A stretch of DNA of 31,530 bases, taken from Candidatus Eiseniibacteriota bacterium. GTDB taxonomy: Bacteria; Orphanbacterota; Orphanbacteria; Orphanbacterales; Orphanbacteraceae. Of this stretch, positions 23,984-31,331 are shown in pieces; positions within the stretch are counted from its first letter, which is position 1, and every line of letters begins with the position of its first letter. Location: NCBI GenBank assembly GCA_024276995.1, contig JAJRWB010000036.1, positions 1 to 31,530 on the forward strand. The letters are read 5' to 3'. The position numbers and the translations under genes are program-made. The notes beneath the pieces are model-generated. The model worked only from the letters and a program-made list of their open reading frames with translations. It made no database searches and was not told the DNA's origin.

Positions 23984-25015
23984 ATGGCACTCATCCCGAT
24001 GCGCGTACTGCTCGACCACGCCGCGGAAAACGGTTACGGCGTAGGCGCTTTCAACGTGAACAACATGGAGCAGATCCAGGCGATCATGACGGCGGCGCGG
24101 GAGACTTCTTCGCCGGTGATCATCCAGGCGAGTCGTGGAGCGCGCCTGTACAGCGACGACGCCTACCTCCGCCACCTGATGCTCGCCGCCGCAGAGCTGA
24201 ACCCCGACATCCCGGTCGCGATGCACCAGGACCACGGCAACAGTCCCGAGACGTGCCTGAGCGCCATCGAGCAGGGCTTCACCTCGGTCATGATGGACGG
24301 CTCTCTCCAGGCGGACGGGAAGACACCCTCCTCGTACGAATACAACGTCGATGTTACCCGGAAGGTCGTCGAAGCGGCCCACGCCGTGGGCGTCACGGTG
24401 GAAGCGGAGATCGGCTGCCTCGGAGGAATCGAGGACGGTCACGGCGCCGGGCTCACCGGCGAGGAGGCTGCGGAGCATCTCACCGATCCGGAGCAGGCGG
24501 AACAGTTCGTCGCCGACACGGGCGCCGACGCCCTGGCGGTGGCGATCGGCACGAGCCACGGCGCCTACAAGTTCACGAGCGAACCAACCGGCGAGGTGCT
24601 CCGCATGGACATTATCGCCGAGATCCACCGCCGCCTTCCGAACACCCATCTCGTGATGCACGGAAGCAGCTCCGTGCCGAAGGAGCTGATCGACATCATC
24701 AACCGTTACGGCGGAGACATGAAGCCGACGTGGGGTGTTCCGGTGAAGGAGATCCAAGAGGGAATCCAAAACGGTGTCCGGAAGATCAACGTCGACACCG
24801 ACAACCGGCTCGCCATCACCGGCGCGATTCGTAAGGTGTTCGCCGAGGATCCGGCCCAGTTCGACCCGAGGAAGTATCTCGATCCGGCGCGCAAAGCGAT
24901 GTCGGAAGTGGTGAAAAAGCGGATGATCGCATTCGGCCAGGCGGGATGGGCGGACAAGATCCCGAAGATCACGCTCGACGAGATGAAGAGCCGCTACGCC
25001 GCAAACGCGGGCTAA
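23984..25015 (+). CDS. fba: Class II fructose-1,6-bisphosphate aldolase
   Basis: 343 residues, matching the class IIB/CbbA-like length. It cleaves fructose 1,6-bisphosphate to glyceraldehyde 3-phosphate and dihydroxyacetone phosphate, or runs the reverse in gluconeogenesis and CO2 fixation. Catalytic D83 and zinc ligand H84 are in MHQDHGNS; the other zinc ligands are H192 (GTSHGAYKF) and H226 (MHGSSSVP). The phosphate and sodium loop [13 protein letters not shown] is intact. The start has GGAGGGGAG ten bases upstream. It is the only glycolytic gene here and has its own promoter and a terminator-like hairpin. Confidence 0.96.
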   Translation: MALIPMRVLLDHAAENGYGVGAFNVNNMEQIQAIMTAARETSSPVIIQASRGARLYSDDAYLRHLMLAAAELNPDIPVAMHQDHGNSPETCLSAIEQGFTSVMMDGSLQADGKTPSSYEYNVDVTRKVVEAAHAVGVTVEAEIGCLGGIEDGHGAGLTGEEAAEHLTDPEQAEQFVADTGADALAVAIGTSHGAYKFTSEPTGEVLRMDIIAEIHRRLPNTHLVMHGSSSVPKELIDIINRYGGDMKPTWGVPVKEIQEGIQNGVRKINVDTDNRLAITGAIRKVFAEDPAQFDPRKYLDPARKAMSEVVKKRMIAFGQAGWADKIPKITLDEMKSRYAANAG

Positions 25016-25029
25016 TTCGACCGCCTAAG

Positions 25030-25048
25030 AAAGAACCTCGTTCTTTTT
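25030..25048. terminator. Hairpin terminator between fba and the convergent hypothetical gene
   Basis: AAAGAAC (25030-25036), loop CTC and GTTCTTT (25040-25046) form a 7-bp stem followed by T residues to 25048. The stem is AT-rich, so it is a modest terminator. It lies between two convergent stops, and the TAA of the minus-strand gene overlaps its edge. Confidence 0.5.
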
Positions 25049-25712
25049 ATGCGCCCATCTCTTCCGGCCCGGCGGCGCCTTTCGCCTTCTCGCCGCCGGG
25101 ATCCGTCATGCCTATCCGCGCCGCTTCGGCGGCAAGGCGCAGGATCGTTTCCTTCTCCCGCTTAAGGGTTTTCTCGAGATCGCGCGGTGCTCCCGTGTCC
25201 ACCGTATCTCCGTCCCGGTTCTTCGCGGACACCTTGCCGATCCGCGCTAGCACTTCATTGCCCGCCACGAACTTCCCATGCAGCTCGGCGTCCCGGTCCA
25301 ATGCGCCGGGAGTGCCGTCGATCGCCGTGTCGTCCTCTTCCTTCGAGCCGCCCGTCCCACCGCCGTGCATCATATCGGGGGTATAGAGAATCGCGCCCGC
25401 CACCTCCTCGGCGAGAGAGCGATAGAGCCCCATGCCGGTGGTCAATACATCAACAACATGCTCGAACCGTGTCCGGTCGGCGCCGAAGCGCTCCCTCCCC
25501 ACCCTGCCGATGCCGACCGCCCGGATCGCCTCGCCGGCGCGCTTCACGTCACCGGCGGTGGCTCCCTCGGCCCTCTTCTTCAATTGCTCGATCCGGCTCA
25601 AATCGAGAGCTTCCTCCCTCCGCCTCTCGCCGCGCGCGGATGCTTCCCGCGCCTCGACCACTTCGGGCACCGCAGGTGTGTTCAGCGGACCGCTCGTTCC
25701 GTTCACCTTCAT
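25047..25712 (-). CDS. Hypothetical protein, not recognised
   Basis: 221 residues from an ATG with a strong GGAGG seven bases upstream, so translation is well supported. I recognise no family. Residues 1-75 are charged and probably helical (EAREASARGERRREEALDLS, then RIEQLKKRAEGATAGDVKRA). Residues about 76-112 are more hydrophobic (FEHVVDVLTTGMGLYRSLAE). Then comes a flexible HGGGTGGSKEEDDTAIDGT stretch and a charged C-terminal helix (about 180-205). There is no signal peptide or membrane segment, so it is probably cytoplasmic. The first half loosely recalls small flagellar regulators such as FlgM, but too weakly to claim. GAAAGAACCT occurs on both sides of the gene (25029-25038 and 25727-25736). 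No clear promoter is visible in the 113-base gap upstream. Confidence 0.7.
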   Translation of the reverse strand: MKVNGTSGPLNTPAVPEVVEAREASARGERRREEALDLSRIEQLKKRAEGATAGDVKRAGEAIRAVGIGRVGRERFGADRTRFEHVVDVLTTGMGLYRSLAEEVAGAILYTPDMMHGGGTGGSKEEDDTAIDGTPGALDRDAELHGKFVAGNEVLARIGKVSAKNRDGDTVDTGAPRDLEKTLKREKETILRLAAEAARIGMTDPGGEKAKGAAGPEEMGA

Positions 25713-25825
25713 AACCGCACCTCCACGAAAGAACCTTTCCTCATAAGTCGAATCGTGGATCGGAGAAGAAACTTGAATTACTGATCATCAATAGGACAGA
25801 GACATGGAGAGAAGGATGCACGAAA

Positions 25826-27691
25826 TCAGGCCGATTCACCCGGTTCGCCGCCGTTTCGAAGCAGATCTTTCAGCTCGGCGAGAAGCCGGGAGAAAAGAGC
25901 GCACGTCGCCTCCACCGGTTCGGGAGAGGTCATGTCCACGCCGGCATCCGTGAGGAGGTCGATCGGGTAGCGGCTGCTGCCGCTCTTCAGGAAGCGGATA
26001 TACTTCGGGAGCGCATTCTTCTCGCCGGCAAGGATCTTCTGGGAGAGCATGGTGGCCGCCGAATAGCCGGTGGCATACTGGTAGACGTAGAAACTGTTGT
26101 AGAAATGGGGAACCCGCGCCCAGTAGATCGCCGTCTCCGGCTCTTCCGCCACGGCGGCGCCGTTGTACTTATGGAAGAGTTCCCGGAATATCGTTCCCAT
26201 CCGCTCGGCGGTGAGAGGATCTCCCCTCTCCACGCGATCGTGAATGATCTTCTCGAACTCCGCGAAGAGCACCTGCGTGTATACGGTGCTCCGGATCTGG
26301 TCGAGATGGTGGTTGAGGAGGTAGAGCTTCTTCTTCCTGTCGCCGGTCTTCTTCAGAAGATGGTCGACGAGGAGCGCCTCGTTCGTGGTGGACGCGACTT
26401 CCGCGGCAAAAATGGAGTAGTCGGCGTAAACATACGGCTGCGCCGCCGTGGTGTGATACGTGTGGAGCGCATGGCCCATCTCGTGGGCGATGGTGAACAT
26501 ATCGTCGAGCCGGCCCTGGAAGTTCAGCAGAACATAGGGGTGGTTTCCGAACGATCCCCACGAGTAGGCACCGCTCCTCTTACCCTCGTTCTCGAAGACA
26601 TCGATCCACCCGGAGGTGAAACCCTTTCGAAGGAGGGCGACGTACTCGTCGCCCATCGGCGCGAGTCCCTCCACCACGGTGTCCACCGCCGTTTCATACT
26701 CCACCTTCTCCTTCACCTCGGGAAAGAGGGGAACGAAAAGATCGTACGGCTTCAGCACGTCGTAGCCGAGAAGCTTCTTCCTCAGGGCGATATACTCGTG
26801 AAGCGGCTTCAGGTGAGCACCCACCACATCGACTACGTTGTCGTACACCTCCACCGGAATATTCCTCGCATCGAGCGAGGCGGTGAGACACGACCCGTAT
26901 CCCCGGGCGCGGGCGAAAAAGATATCGCGACTCACGCTGGCACTCAGCGTGGCGGCGAGGGTGTTCGCATATTTCCTGTACGTGCCCAGAAGCGCGCCGT
27001 ACGCGTCCTTCCTCACCCGCCTGTCGCTCGATTCCATGAACCGGGAGTAGCGACCCTTGGTCACCTCCACCTCGTTTCCCTCTTCGTCGCGAATCGTGGG
27101 AAAACGGATGTCCGCGTTGTTCAACATGTTGAAGATGCTCCGCGGACCGGCGGCCATGTTCGCCGCCATGGCGAGGAGTTTCTCCTCCTTCGGCGAAAGG
27201 GTATGCTCCCTCTTCCGGTTCAAATTGTCGAGATAATGGGCGTACAGCCTCAGGTCGGCGTTCTCTTCGAGGAACTTCGCGATCTTCCCCTCCGGAAGGG
27301 CGAGGATTTCCGGGTTGACGAACGATTCCGCCTGACTCACCCGCGTCTGGAGAATGGTGATCTTATCGGCGAGCGCCTGGGATTGCGGATTCCCGGAGTC
27401 CTGGTCTCTTAGAAGATGAGCGTATACGTAAAGAGAATCGAAAACCTTTCCCATTTCATCGCTCTTCCTCAGGCAGGCGAGCAGGTTTTCCGCCGAACCG
27501 CCCAGCGTCCCCTCGAAAGCGGTCATTTCGTTGGTCAGCTTCTCAAGCCTGTGAAAGTCGCTCCGCCAGCCGTCGATGGAAGGGTAGATATCCGCGAGAT
27601 TCCATTGGTAACGCCGATCGAGTTCTTCCCGGCGCGGGAGGGAGGAGACGTTCCCCTTCCCGGCGGACGCCGCTTTCCATTTTCTATTCAT
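25826..27691 (-). CDS. pepF: Oligoendopeptidase F (M3 metallopeptidase)
   Basis: 621 residues from the ATG at 27691, with GAAGAG just upstream. The zinc motif is IAHEMGHALHTYHT (H403, E404, H407). Upstream are DARNIPVEVYDNVVDVV and YSWGSFGNHPYVLLNFQGRL, and downstream ASTTNEALLVDHLL, which supplies the third ligand. All are typical of the PepF branch of M3 peptidases, which cut 7-17-residue peptides in the cytoplasm. The first 20 residues (KWKAASAGKGNVSSLPRR) are a non-conserved basic extension before the usual YQWNLADIYPSIDGW. It appears to be a single-gene unit. Confidence 0.95.
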   Translation of the reverse strand: MNRKWKAASAGKGNVSSLPRREELDRRYQWNLADIYPSIDGWRSDFHRLEKLTNEMTAFEGTLGGSAENLLACLRKSDEMGKVFDSLYVYAHLLRDQDSGNPQSQALADKITILQTRVSQAESFVNPEILALPEGKIAKFLEENADLRLYAHYLDNLNRKREHTLSPKEEKLLAMAANMAAGPRSIFNMLNNADIRFPTIRDEEGNEVEVTKGRYSRFMESSDRRVRKDAYGALLGTYRKYANTLAATLSASVSRDIFFARARGYGSCLTASLDARNIPVEVYDNVVDVVGAHLKPLHEYIALRKKLLGYDVLKPYDLFVPLFPEVKEKVEYETAVDTVVEGLAPMGDEYVALLRKGFTSGWIDVFENEGKRSGAYSWGSFGNHPYVLLNFQGRLDDMFTIAHEMGHALHTYHTTAAQPYVYADYSIFAAEVASTTNEALLVDHLLKKTGDRKKKLYLLNHHLDQIRSTVYTQVLFAEFEKIIHDRVERGDPLTAERMGTIFRELFHKYNGAAVAEEPETAIYWARVPHFYNSFYVYQYATGYSAATMLSQKILAGEKNALPKYIRFLKSGSSRYPIDLLTDAGVDMTSPEPVEATCALFSRLLAELKDLLRNGGEPGESA

Positions 27692-27731
27692 TCTCTTCCG
27701 CAGACCTCCGGCTGGTGATGGGGGAATCCTC

Positions 27732-27760
27732 ATGTTATGGAATCGACGTGCCGAATGCAA
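27732..27760 (-). promoter_or_regulatory. Promoter candidate for pepF
   Basis: On the minus strand TTGCAT (27760-27755, 3/6) and TAACAT (27737-27732, 4/6) are 17 bases apart. The start would be near 27725, giving a leader of about 34 bases. Confidence 0.38.
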
Positions 27761-27890
27761 GGACGAAGGGCGGCCGAGCGTCATGCCGGGAATTCCTGTG
27801 GACCGGCGGCGGCCGTTGCAGTTTACTGGCGGTGCGGGGGCCGGAGACGAGGGGCTTCCGTGGATCAACGAGAAGAGGAGTGACATTCCG

Positions 27891-28580
27891 ATGAAGGGAT
27901 TGAAAATCGTTCTCGCGGCGGGCATGGCGGCACTCGCGCTATCGCTCCCCACCGGCGCCGGGGCGGCGGCCTCCTTTCAGCTGAAGGGGGGCGTGAACCT
28001 GGCGGACTTCTCCGACTTCGAAATGGTGACGGAGCAAAGCGCCTCCATGTCGAACGTTTCGGCGATCGGCACGCAGCGGCTCGTCGGTTTTGCCGCGGGA
28101 GCGGCGCTCCGGCTGCCCCTCACGGGGATGATCGCCCTCCAGCCGGAGGCGCTCTATTCGCGCAAAGGGGTCAAGACCGACACGTACGAACTGTTCGGCC
28201 AGGAAGCATCGAGCGAATGGAGGATGAACTATATCGACGTACCGATCCTCGTCGTGCTTACGCTCAACGATCGGATCGATCTCTACGGGGGGCCGTATGC
28301 CGATTTCTACCTCGACGGCGAGGTGGAAACAAAGGCGGCCGGATTGAGCGGAACGGTGGACATCGATTCGGATGGACTGACAAGTCCGGGCTACGGAGCC
28401 GTCGTGGGAGGAGCGGTTCATTTCGGCTCGTTTCTCGTCGAGGGTCGTTATTATCACGGCATCTCGGATATTCTCGACACCGATACCGTGTCGGGCGATC
28501 AGAGCGAAATCAGCTTCGATGAAGAGATCGCCTCGTTCCACCACAGGGTGATCCAGATCCTCTTCGGGATCACTCTTTGA
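27891..28580 (+). CDS. PorT-type outer-membrane beta-barrel protein
   Basis: 229 residues from the ATG at 27891, with GAGGAG ten bases upstream. The signal peptide is MKGLKIVLAAGMAALALSLP to about residue 26 (GAGAA). The mature protein fits the outer membrane beta-barrel family that includes PorT: SFQLKGGVNLADFSDF, GFAAGAALRLPLTGMIALQP, EALYSRKG, MNYIDVPILVVLTLNDRIDL and YGGPYADFYL, with a last strand VIQILFGITL. PorT itself is a part of the type IX secretion machinery, but the family is broad and most members are of unknown role. Since proteins here carry type-IX-like sorting domains, such a link is possible but not shown. A strong hairpin follows eight bases after the stop. Confidence 0.85.
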   Translation: MKGLKIVLAAGMAALALSLPTGAGAAASFQLKGGVNLADFSDFEMVTEQSASMSNVSAIGTQRLVGFAAGAALRLPLTGMIALQPEALYSRKGVKTDTYELFGQEASSEWRMNYIDVPILVVLTLNDRIDLYGGPYADFYLDGEVETKAAGLSGTVDIDSDGLTSPGYGAVVGGAVHFGSFLVEGRYYHGISDILDTDTVSGDQSEISFDEEIASFHHRVIQILFGITL

Positions 28581-28587
28581 CACCGGT

Positions 28588-28622
28588 TCCCCGCCGGCGC
28601 GACGGAATTGCGCCGGCGGGGA
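28588..28622 (+). terminator. Strong GC-rich hairpin after the barrel gene
   Basis: A perfect 13-bp stem: arms at 28588-28600 and 28610-28622, with a 9-base loop (GACGGAATT). There is no T-run directly behind it; the nearest is TTTTT at 28645-28649. It begins eight bases after the stop at 28580. It could terminate transcription in a factor-dependent way, or protect the 3' end of the barrel mRNA and lower expression of the next gene. Confidence 0.55.
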
Positions 28623-28637
28623 TTCGCGGCATCGCGC

Positions 28638-28653
28638 GGGAGGCTTTTTCCTG
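28638..28653 (+). promoter_or_regulatory. Ribosome-binding site that points to a CTG start codon
   Basis: GGGAGG (28638-28643), seven bases, then CTG at 28651-28653. No ATG, GTG or TTG in this frame lies at a workable distance. The next in-frame start, GTG at 28693, has no Shine-Dalgarno and would remove the charged n-region of the signal segment. Confidence 0.6.
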
Positions 28654-30120
28654 ACCAGCATCGACAGACGTTCCCTGCCGGCCATCGCCGGGGTGCTTCT
28701 CGTCGCCGCCGGCGCCATGCTCTTCGCCGCCGGACCGAGATGCGGCCGCTCCGAGAAGGCACACTCGCCCATTCTCGGAAAGACGGCGCGGCCGCCGGTG
28801 CTCCTCATCCTCCTCGACGCGCTCCGCGCGGATGCGTGCTCCTCTTTCGGGAACGCACGCCCCACCACGCCCCACCTCGACGCCCTCGCCCCCGAGGGCG
28901 CCGTCCTGACCCGCGCGTACAGCCAGGCGGCGTACACCGTGACGTCGGTCTCCACCTTAATGACCGGCCTCTACCCGCCACACCACGGCGTGCAGGGGAT
29001 CTTCGACCGGCTCGGGAAGGAGAAGACGACCCTTGCCGAACTCTTTCACCGTGCCGGTTACGCCACCGCAGCGTTCACCGCGAATCCGGTGGTGTCGGGG
29101 CGATACGGTCTGCGCCAAGGTTTCGACTCCCTGACCGAGATCTACGATCTTCCCGAGGTGCGCGAGCGTTACGCCCCGAAGACGGACGAGGTTTTTTACC
29201 ATGTTCAGGCGGGGGTTTTCTTCGACCTCGTCACAGCCTACCTCGACAGCCTCGATGCCGCGCGGCCGAACGAGGAGGAGACGCCTTTCTTTCTCTATCT
29301 CCACTATCTACAGCCCCACACACCGTACGCGCCTCCCGAGCCGTACGCGAACCGTTTCGATCCCGGTTACAAAGGGACGATCGACGGCTCGGTGGCGACG
29401 GTGCGCGCGATCAACCGGGGGGACATCCACCCCGATGCGCGTGACCTCGCCCATCTTCGCGCCCTCTACGAGGAGAATCTCGCCTACGTCGACGGCGAAG
29501 TGGGGAGGCTCTTCGACGAGCTGAAGCGGCGCGGCCTTTACGACGACCTTCTCATCATCGTGGTGTCCGATCATGGAGAAGCGTTCGGCGAGCACCGGTT
29601 CTGTGGTCACAACTACACGGTGTACGAAGAGATGGTACGCGTGCCGTGGTATTGGAAATACCCCGCCGGGGCAACCGCCGCGGGTTTGAAGCGCGACGCC
29701 CTCGTCGAGCTGGCGGATCTCATGCCGACGCTCGCCGATCTCCTCGGCCTTCCCGGCGGAGCCGACACGGACGGTGTCTCCCTGGCGCCGCTTCTCCGCG
29801 GAGAAGTGAAGAAAGTGAAGGACTACGCCTTCTTCCGCACCATCACCGATCCTCCCACATGGGGGATCACCGACGGGCGCTACAAGTTGATCGTACCGGG
29901 AAACAAAGAGGAATCGAGCCTCTTCGATCTCCGATCCGATCCTGGCGAAAGGGAGAACCTCATCGCCCCGGGCGAAGCGCCGGTCTTCGCGGAGCGCGCC
30001 CGCATGCTCGGGAAGGAACTCGGCGCGAGACTCGAAGCGGGCGGCGCGCCCCGCCGAAGGGCCGACGTGGACAAAGAGACCCGCGCGCGGCTTAAGGCTC
30101 TCGGATACATCAACGATTAG
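28651..30120 (+). CDS. Sulfatase-fold (alkaline phosphatase superfamily) protein, probable CTG start
   Basis: 489 residues if translation starts at CTG 28651, or 475 from GTG 28693. With the CTG start the N-terminus is TSIDRRSLPAIAG followed by a hydrophobic segment VLLVAAGAMLFAAG, a normal signal or anchor. The fold is clear: LLILLDALRAD (metal D56), RPTTPHLDALAPEGA, STLMTGLYPPHHG, HYLQPHTPYAPPEPY, VVSDHGEAFGEH and FDLRSDPGERENLI. At the sulfatase nucleophile position the sequence reads TVTSV with T96, not Cys or Ser, and the following Pro and Arg are missing. It is therefore not a formylglycine sulfatase; a phosphodiesterase or phospho-transferase is more likely. It ends RLKALGYIND, nearly the same tail as the other sulfatase-fold protein at 21279. 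Confidence 0.87.
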   Translation: MTSIDRRSLPAIAGVLLVAAGAMLFAAGPRCGRSEKAHSPILGKTARPPVLLILLDALRADACSSFGNARPTTPHLDALAPEGAVLTRAYSQAAYTVTSVSTLMTGLYPPHHGVQGIFDRLGKEKTTLAELFHRAGYATAAFTANPVVSGRYGLRQGFDSLTEIYDLPEVRERYAPKTDEVFYHVQAGVFFDLVTAYLDSLDAARPNEEETPFFLYLHYLQPHTPYAPPEPYANRFDPGYKGTIDGSVATVRAINRGDIHPDARDLAHLRALYEENLAYVDGEVGRLFDELKRRGLYDDLLIIVVSDHGEAFGEHRFCGHNYTVYEEMVRVPWYWKYPAGATAAGLKRDALVELADLMPTLADLLGLPGGADTDGVSLAPLLRGEVKKVKDYAFFRTITDPPTWGITDGRYKLIVPGNKEESSLFDLRSDPGERENLIAPGEAPVFAERARMLGKELGARLEAGGAPRRRADVDKETRARLKALGYIND

Positions 30121-30159
30121 CCGCTTTTTCCCTTCACCTCCGCACCCGCACTTTCCCCT

Positions 30160-30187
30160 TTGTCCGGTGCCGCCCGACGGGTATGAT
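30160..30187 (+). promoter_or_regulatory. Sigma70-like promoter of the PhnD-type gene
   Basis: TTGTCC (30160-30165, 4/6) and TATGAT (30182-30187, 5/6) are 16 bases apart. The start would be near 30194, with a leader of about 25 bases containing GAGAGGAG before the ATG at 30219. Confidence 0.55.
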
Positions 30188-30218
30188 CCGGCATGTATAC
30201 CCTTGAGAGGAGAAACCC

Positions 30219-31109
30219 ATGAAAAAGAGCCTCACCGTTTCGGCCGCCCTTCTCATGATGCTGCTCGTCACTCCGGGATCTTCGGGAGCGGGCAAATCGA
30301 CAACCGTGACATTCGGCTTCTACCCCTCCCATAACCGTGAACAGCTTCTCGTGCTCGCCGGAGAGTTCTGCGATTACGTCGCCGCGAAAAGCGACCGCGA
30401 TGTCGTCCCTTTCGTCAGCCTCGAGTATGACGACCTGATCGACGCGATCACCGCCGACAAGGTCCAATTCGCATGGATGTCCCCGCTCAGCTTCGTGAAG
30501 GCGGAGAGGAAACACAACGCGCGGGTCCTGTTGAAATCGGTGCGTGGCTCCGACGCTTTCTACTGGGGGGCGATCATCGTCCGAAGGGGGAGCAATCTCA
30601 AGACGGTGGCCGATCTCGAGGGGAAGCGGATGGGGTGGACTTACCCGAGCAGCACGGCGGGTTACATCTTCACGAAATCCGCGCTCCACGCCGAAGGAAT
30701 CGACACGGAGACGTTCTTCGGCGAGAATCTCTTCCTCGGCGGCTACGACGAGCTGGTCAAGGCGGTGGTCGCCGGGAAAGTGGATGCCGGAGCGTGTTTC
30801 GCCAACGACACGGAAGGGAAGAAAGGCGCCTGGACGCAGTATCTCGGCGCCGGCGACAGCCGGAAAGTGAAGCCGATTTTCTACACGAAGCGGATCCCGG
30901 GAGACACGATCACCGGTTCGAAGCGGTTCATCGAATTGAATCCGAAGATCACCAACCGGATCCTCCGCATCCTTCTCGACATGGGGAACGACCCGAAGGG
31001 ACAGAAGATTCTCACCGACCTCTACCAGGTCGACTATCTCGTGGACGCCGAGAAGGAGGATTACGAGTCGGTGAGGGAGGCGAGCCTCCTCTTCCCCGAT
31101 CGGCACTGA
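30219..31109 (+). CDS. PhnD-type phosphate/phosphonate/phosphite ABC transporter substrate-binding protein
   Basis: 296 residues. Signal peptide (about 1-24) with Lys2-Lys3 and a hydrophobic core ending SSGAG. The mature protein has the type II periplasmic binding fold of the PhnD family: VTFGFYPSHNREQLLVLAGE at the start, FAWMSPLSFVKAE, the hinge RVLLKSVRGSDAFYWGAIIV, then DLEGKRMGWTYPSSTAGYIF, DAGACFAND and IPGDTITGSKRF. The TYPSSTAGY and GDTIT segments contact the ligand in this family. Substrates range over phosphonate, phosphite, phosphate and others. No phnC/phnE permease or ATPase gene neighbours it in this window, and the next sequence is an opposing pseudogene, so it is an orphan. 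Three aspartate/glutamate-rich helices near the C-terminus are ordinary. Confidence 0.9.
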   Translation: MKKSLTVSAALLMMLLVTPGSSGAGKSTTVTFGFYPSHNREQLLVLAGEFCDYVAAKSDRDVVPFVSLEYDDLIDAITADKVQFAWMSPLSFVKAERKHNARVLLKSVRGSDAFYWGAIIVRRGSNLKTVADLEGKRMGWTYPSSTAGYIFTKSALHAEGIDTETFFGENLFLGGYDELVKAVVAGKVDAGACFANDTEGKKGAWTQYLGAGDSRKVKPIFYTKRIPGDTITGSKRFIELNPKITNRILRILLDMGNDPKGQKILTDLYQVDYLVDAEKEDYESVREASLLFPDRH

Positions 31110-31127
31110 CGAGGAGAGCGAGGCCGC

Positions 31128-31331
31128 TCAGCGAAGGAGCACGGTCTTTCGCGTGGCGATGGAATTGCCCGACTTGAGATACACGAAATAGACGCCCGGA
31201 CCGGCGATGGTGCCGGTATCCTCCCACCCGCCCCGGGTGTACGCGAATTCTCCCGCCCCCAGAGAGCTTTCGAACAGTGCGTCGACGCGACATCCCACGA
31301 CATCGACGATGTGCCGAAGCAGTCCCCCCCT
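31128..31331 (-). pseudogene. Fragment of a C-terminal FlgD-Ig/type-IX-like sorting domain
   Basis: A 67-codon open stretch on the minus strand ends in ATRKTVLLR at a TGA (31128-31130). It contains HIVDVVGCRVDALF, then GPGVYFVYLKSG, matching the second half of the sorting domain seen at 7855-9966 (VYDVEGRWVATL... ASGVYFARL... RKMILMR). The first half (NRPNPFNPxTxIxY) and the whole passenger are missing. An in-frame TGA stands at 31332-31334. A run of seven G (minus strand, 31330-31324) follows ATGATGAAG (31338-31330), so a one-base slip there would join a start to this frame. It is most simply a broken gene, an assembly break or an indel error. Confidence 0.65.

Noticed and set aside
25047-25712. 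FlgM-like anti-sigma factor
   Set aside because: The MKVNG start and a DLS...L pattern are suggestive, but length, C-terminal half and the lack of flagellar neighbours do not fit.
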